The notes under the pieces are model-generated. The model made no database searches. It saw nothing but the letters and a program-made list of their open reading frames with translations, and was not told the origin of the DNA. Shown here piece after piece: positions 5,621 to 8,644 of a stretch of DNA of 8,644 nucleotides. A program made the position numbers and the translations under genes. How positions within the stretch are numbered: the first letter of the stretch is position 1; each line of letters starts with the position of its first letter. Source of the stretch: Clostridiaceae bacterium (GTDB taxonomy: Bacteria; Bacillota; Clostridia; Oscillospirales; Acutalibacteraceae); contig JAEDKI010000074.1 of the NCBI GenBank assembly GCA_016295895.1, forward strand, positions 1 to 8,644, written 5' to 3'.

Positions 5621-7236
5621 AGCGTTTTCTTGCCGCATTTCTGACGGTTATTATTCTTATTTCGCTTAATTCGTGCGCAAGCCGAGGCATAAATCAGTCA
5701 ATTTCCTATTCTCTCAGCGGTTCGCCTCAGACCCTTGACCCGCAATACGCCAAGGACACCTCGGCTCATATCGTAATAAACAATGTGTTTGAGGGGCTTG
5801 TGCGACTTTCGGGTGACGGTGAGGTAATGCCCGGAATCGCCGAAAGCTGGAATGTTTCACCTGACGGGCTGACCTATACCTTCAAGCTCAAAGAGGGCAC
5901 GGAATGGTATTGCTCGGTTGCGCTCAAAAACGAATTCGGAGAGGCGTTTTATAAGAAATTCTCCGAGGAAAAGGTGACGGCGAACGATTTCGTTTTTGCC
6001 ATGCGCCGTGCCGTTTCTCCGCAGATTTCGTCATCGAGCGCACATAGGCTGTTTTCAATCGTCAACGCCGCCGAGATTTATGCAGGCGAGGCGGAGGTTT
6101 CAACCCTCGGAGTTACCGCTCCCGACGATAACACCCTGATAATCAATCTCAAAGAGCCTTGCGACGATATGCTTCAAAGGCTCACAGAGAGCGTGTTCAT
6201 GCCCTGCAACGAGGAATTTTTCAACGCCATGAACGGCAGATACGGGCTGAGCAACCGCCATATTCTCTGCAACGGGCCGTTTTATGTCAGCTCATGGGCA
6301 GCCGATTCTTCTTTAACGATAAAAAGAAATAAATATTATGCGGGCGAGCAGGAGGTTTTGCCCCTCTCGGTCAATTTCAGCTTTGATTTCAGCTCGGACA
6401 CAATCGTTAAGGAGCTTGCCGCATCTTCGGTGAGCGCCGCTCTGCTCCCGCCCGACTGCGCCGTTCCCGAAAATACGGTTGTGATAAAGGAAAATCCGAA
6501 TTCGGTTTCGGGCTTCAGCTTCAACTGCTCCGATTCCTTGCTGAAAAATTCAAATCTCAGGCTTGCCCTGTGCTCGTCGATTGACCGCAGTTTGTTCGGC
6601 GAAATTGAAAATGCCGTTCCTCAAAGCGGATTTGTGCCGATGAACTGCACCTCGGGCGGCGAAAACTACCGTAAAACCATAGGCTCGCAGACCCCGAAAG
6701 TCGAAAACGACCCGACCGCCGCCACAGAGTATTGGAACGCCGCTTTGAGCGAGCTTTCGGTCGAAAAGGTTTCGCTGACGGTTATCTGCCCCGAATGGCT
6801 CGATTCGGCAGTCCGAAATCAGCTTCAGATCTGGCAGAAAACTCTCGGAATCAATCTTGGAATTACCGTTGAGATAAAAACGCCGCAGGAGATAACCGAC
6901 GCCGTGAATTCGGGCAATTATCAGATTGCTCTGACGGGCGTTGAAAGCTCCTATGACAACGCCGTTGACTTTTTCGCTTCGTTCAGAGACGGCGGAATAT
7001 TCAGATTTTCTTCAGATGAATATACAGCCATTATCGACCGTCTGCTGACCGTTGAGGATAAGCAGGAGCTTATCGGCGGATGCTTCACGGCTGAAAGCTT
7101 TATTTTACAGCAGGGTATTTTCTACCCGCTTTACGGCCGTTCAAGCTCGTTTGTCTGCTCCGATGAAGTTGAGGGCATAACCATTTGCGGCTCGGAAAGC
7201 ACGGTTTCTTTCATCGGTGCAAAGAGGTTTGACTGA
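5617..7236 (+). CDS. Family-5 extracellular solute-binding lipoprotein (peptide/OppA-like)
   Basis: This 539-residue lipoprotein belongs to the family that captures peptides or similar solutes for ABC importers. Signal peptide MKRFLAAFLTVIILISLNSC has lipobox LNSC and lipidated C20. The SBP_bac_5 landmarks follow: the early SGSPQTLDPQYAKD (34-47), VFEGLVRL (57-64), the AESWNVSPDGLTYTFKLKEG block (75-94) and VTANDFVFAMRRAVSP (120-135). Length matches the family. The start is ATG 5617, with GGAGGA 6 bases upstream; the upstream in-frame ATG at 5599 lacks a spaced ribosome binding site and would spoil the signal peptide. It overlaps topB by four bases and the VanZ-like gene by one. No permease or ATPase gene is in the window, so it is either served by a transporter elsewhere or acts as a binding or sensing protein. 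Confidence 0.9.
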   Translation: MKRFLAAFLTVIILISLNSCASRGINQSISYSLSGSPQTLDPQYAKDTSAHIVINNVFEGLVRLSGDGEVMPGIAESWNVSPDGLTYTFKLKEGTEWYCSVALKNEFGEAFYKKFSEEKVTANDFVFAMRRAVSPQISSSSAHRLFSIVNAAEIYAGEAEVSTLGVTAPDDNTLIINLKEPCDDMLQRLTESVFMPCNEEFFNAMNGRYGLSNRHILCNGPFYVSSWAADSSLTIKRNKYYAGEQEVLPLSVNFSFDFSSDTIVKELAASSVSAALLPPDCAVPENTVVIKENPNSVSGFSFNCSDSLLKNSNLRLALCSSIDRSLFGEIENAVPQSGFVPMNCTSGGENYRKTIGSQTPKVENDPTAATEYWNAALSELSVEKVSLTVICPEWLDSAVRNQLQIWQKTLGINLGITVEIKTPQEITDAVNSGNYQIALTGVESSYDNAVDFFASFRDGGIFRFSSDEYTAIIDRLLTVEDKQELIGGCFTAESFILQQGIFYPLYGRSSSFVCSDEVEGITICGSESTVSFIGAKRFD

Positions 7237-7664
7237 TGAAGCGAAATAAATTTGCAATCTGCCTCTCCTGGGCGGCGGTTGCCGCCTGCATGGGAGCGAT
7301 ATTCTGGTTTTCTTCAAGAAGCGGCGGAGAATCCCAAAATCAAAGCGACTTTTTCGCCGCATTTTTTAACCTGCCGCTGAGCAGCTTTATTATCCGCAAG
7401 GGCGCTCATTTTCTTGAATTTACGGGGCTTGCGGTGCTGCTTTTTATCGCTCTGCGGCTCTCGTTCGGTTACTTCCGCCCGTTTCTCGCTCTGATTATTG
7501 CCGCCGTTTATGCGGCAAGCGATGAGATACACCAGCTCTTTGTTGAGGGTCGGGCGTGCCGCATTTTTGACTGGTTAACCGACTGCCTCGGATCAGCGTC
7601 GGGGATTATCGTTTTATGCTTAATCGTAATTATTTTTAATCGTAAAAAGAGGTGTCGGCATTGA
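7236..7664 (+). CDS. VanZ-family membrane protein
   Basis: This 142-residue integral membrane protein has about four predicted helices (about 6-26, 58-77, 81-95, 118-135). VanZ-family landmarks are present: K55-G-A-H58-x-x-E61, then S95-D-E-I-H-Q100, R106, and D112/D116/G119 in the FDWLTDCLG stretch. The founding member gives low-level teicoplanin resistance, but most relatives have no assigned function, and there is no vanRSHAX context here, so resistance should not be assumed. The start ATG shares one base with the preceding TGA and has AGAGG (7223-7227) 8 bases upstream. Its stop overlaps the next gene's TTG. The family is confident; the biochemical role is unknown. Confidence 0.88.
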   Translation: MKRNKFAICLSWAAVAACMGAIFWFSSRSGGESQNQSDFFAAFFNLPLSSFIIRKGAHFLEFTGLAVLLFIALRLSFGYFRPFLALIIAAVYAASDEIHQLFVEGRACRIFDWLTDCLGSASGIIVLCLIVIIFNRKKRCRH

Positions 7665-8644
7665 CAGATAACGAAAAAATAATGATAGCAGGCTGTGCCG
7701 CAGGAGCCGCCGCCGCTGCCGCTCCCGCCGTTTTGGGCTATATCAGAGCGACGGCACGCCGACCCATTTCCAACGGTGATTTTCTCCGTAGCGAAAACGG
7801 CAGCTTCATTTCCGAATGCGGAGAACCCGTCATTCTCAGAGGAATCAACCTGAATGACGATTTGCTTTATTATTCCGGTGATTCGTCAATGAAAAACCGT
7901 GATGTTTTTCTCTCTCTCGAGAGCCGATTCGGAAGCTACGGAGCGAAAGAGCTTATCAAAAAATACAATGAAAGCTTCGTTTCACCCTCCGACATTAAAT
8001 ATCTCCGCAAGCTCGGGGCAAACTGCGTCAGAATTCCGCTCAGAGCCGATATTCTCTGCAAAAAAGAAACCTGCAAAGACGATATCGACTTTGACAGGCT
8101 TGATTTTATTATTTCAAAATGCAAAAAAGCAGGAATTTATGTTATCCTTGAGCTTCACTCCGCTCCCGGTTTTCAGAACACGGATTCTGCCTGCGGCAAG
8201 GATGATGAATGCAGGCTGTTTGATTCGTCAAAGACGGGCTTTGAAGCAAGGAATGCGGCGATAAGGCTTTGGCTTCAGGTTGCCGCTCATTACCGTGACG
8301 AGCCTGCCGTTGCCGCCTATGATTTGCTCAACCGACCGCTGAACAGGGTTGCGGATTGGGAATCAAAGCTTGACATGCTTCAAAAATTCTACCGCCGTCT
8401 CTATAAAGCCGTTCGGAGCGTTGACGGGCGTCACATCATGATTTTGCAGGCGGCGAACAGCCTCGATTCCCTGCCGTCTGCCGGAGATTTCGGCGACAGA
8501 AACTTTGCATTCGGCGTTTATTCGCATTTTCACACTTCTTTTGAGACCGAATCATTGAAAAGACAGATAAAATCGTTTCAGCATGTCGGAATACCGTTCA
8601 TCGTCTGCAAGCTGCGCTCCGACGAAGATTATTCAAGAGCGTTG
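7661..8644 (+). CDS. GH5-fold cellulase-like protein lacking both catalytic glutamates (3' end beyond window)
   Basis: An uninterrupted frame of 328 codons runs to the window edge. The start is TTG, with AGAGGTG (7648-7654) 6 bases upstream and a 4-base overlap with the VanZ-like stop; an in-frame ATG at 7682 is the alternative. A hydrophobic Ala-rich segment (about 7-28) precedes a GH5 domain: EPVILRGINLND, LRKLGANCVRIP (R124), AGIYVILELHSAPGFQN (H166), HYRDEPAVAAYDLLN, and VYSHFHTSF (H289, H291). In active GH5 enzymes the N-E-P motif supplies the acid/base Glu; here it reads N224-R225-P226. The nucleophile motif, usually like VFVGEF, reads FIVCKL with K317 at the Glu position. Hydrolytic activity is therefore unlikely, and a glycan-binding or scaffold role is possible. 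There are nine Cys in the visible part. The fold call is strong; function is unknown. Confidence 0.82.
   Translation, partial: MTDNEKIMIAGCAAGAAAAAAPAVLGYIRATARRPISNGDFLRSENGSFISECGEPVILRGINLNDDLLYYSGDSSMKNRDVFLSLESRFGSYGAKELIKKYNESFVSPSDIKYLRKLGANCVRIPLRADILCKKETCKDDIDFDRLDFIISKCKKAGIYVILELHSAPGFQNTDSACGKDDECRLFDSSKTGFEARNAAIRLWLQVAAHYRDEPAVAAYDLLNRPLNRVADWESKLDMLQKFYRRLYKAVRSVDGRHIMILQAANSLDSLPSAGDFGDRNFAFGVYSHFHTSFETESLKRQIKSFQHVGIPFIVCKLRSDEDYSRAL

Noticed and set aside
7236..7664. VanZ-like gene as a glycopeptide resistance determinant
   Set aside because: No vanRSHAX genes accompany it and VanZ-family proteins are widespread without a resistance role.
7899..8264. 121-codon plus-strand open frame in another frame
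   Set aside because: It is a shadow inside the GH5-like gene, which has a ribosome binding site, recognisable motifs and a longer uninterrupted frame.

Overview
This looks like a chromosomal window from a Clostridia-type Firmicute, plausibly a gut Oscillospiraceae/Ruminococcaceae relative. The evidence is strong GGAGG-type ribosome binding sites, frequent GTG/TTG starts (four of eight genes), three class II lipoproteins with short KK/KR signal peptides, an ECF sigma factor paired with a membrane partner, and intergenic GTAG-headed hairpin repeats. The genus is an inference; no rRNA or other taxonomic marker is present.

Left part (1-1945): an intergenic leader holds one hairpin repeat and two candidate promoters. 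It is followed by a two-gene plus-strand unit: an ECF sigma factor (291-779) and, starting on the very next base, a single-pass membrane protein that is probably its anti-sigma partner (780-1376). A minus-strand lipoprotein of unknown function (1439-1945) converges on this unit. Between them is an intrinsic terminator that has a T-run only on the minus strand.

Middle (1946-2362): a 417-bp divergent intergenic region carries three short hairpins built to the same plan: GTAG, a 9-bp stem, a 4-nt loop. One of them is a near-identical inverted copy of the hairpin at 76-101, so copies of this repeat flank the sigma/partner/lipoprotein block in opposite orientation. A DUF4349 lipoprotein follows (2363-3259) and ends in a clear terminator.

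Right part (3443 to the window edge): four overlapping genes form one apparent operon. They are topoisomerase III (topB), a family-5 peptide-type solute-binding lipoprotein, a VanZ-family membrane protein, and a GH5-cellulase-fold protein that runs off the right edge. The junctions overlap by 4, 1 and 4 bases, which implies translational coupling. The last protein keeps the GH5 fold landmarks but has Arg where the acid/base Glu should be and Lys where the nucleophile Glu should be, so it is predicted to be a non-hydrolytic pseudo-glycosidase. That protein, in an operon with a DNA topoisomerase and an orphan binding protein, is the most unusual content of the window.
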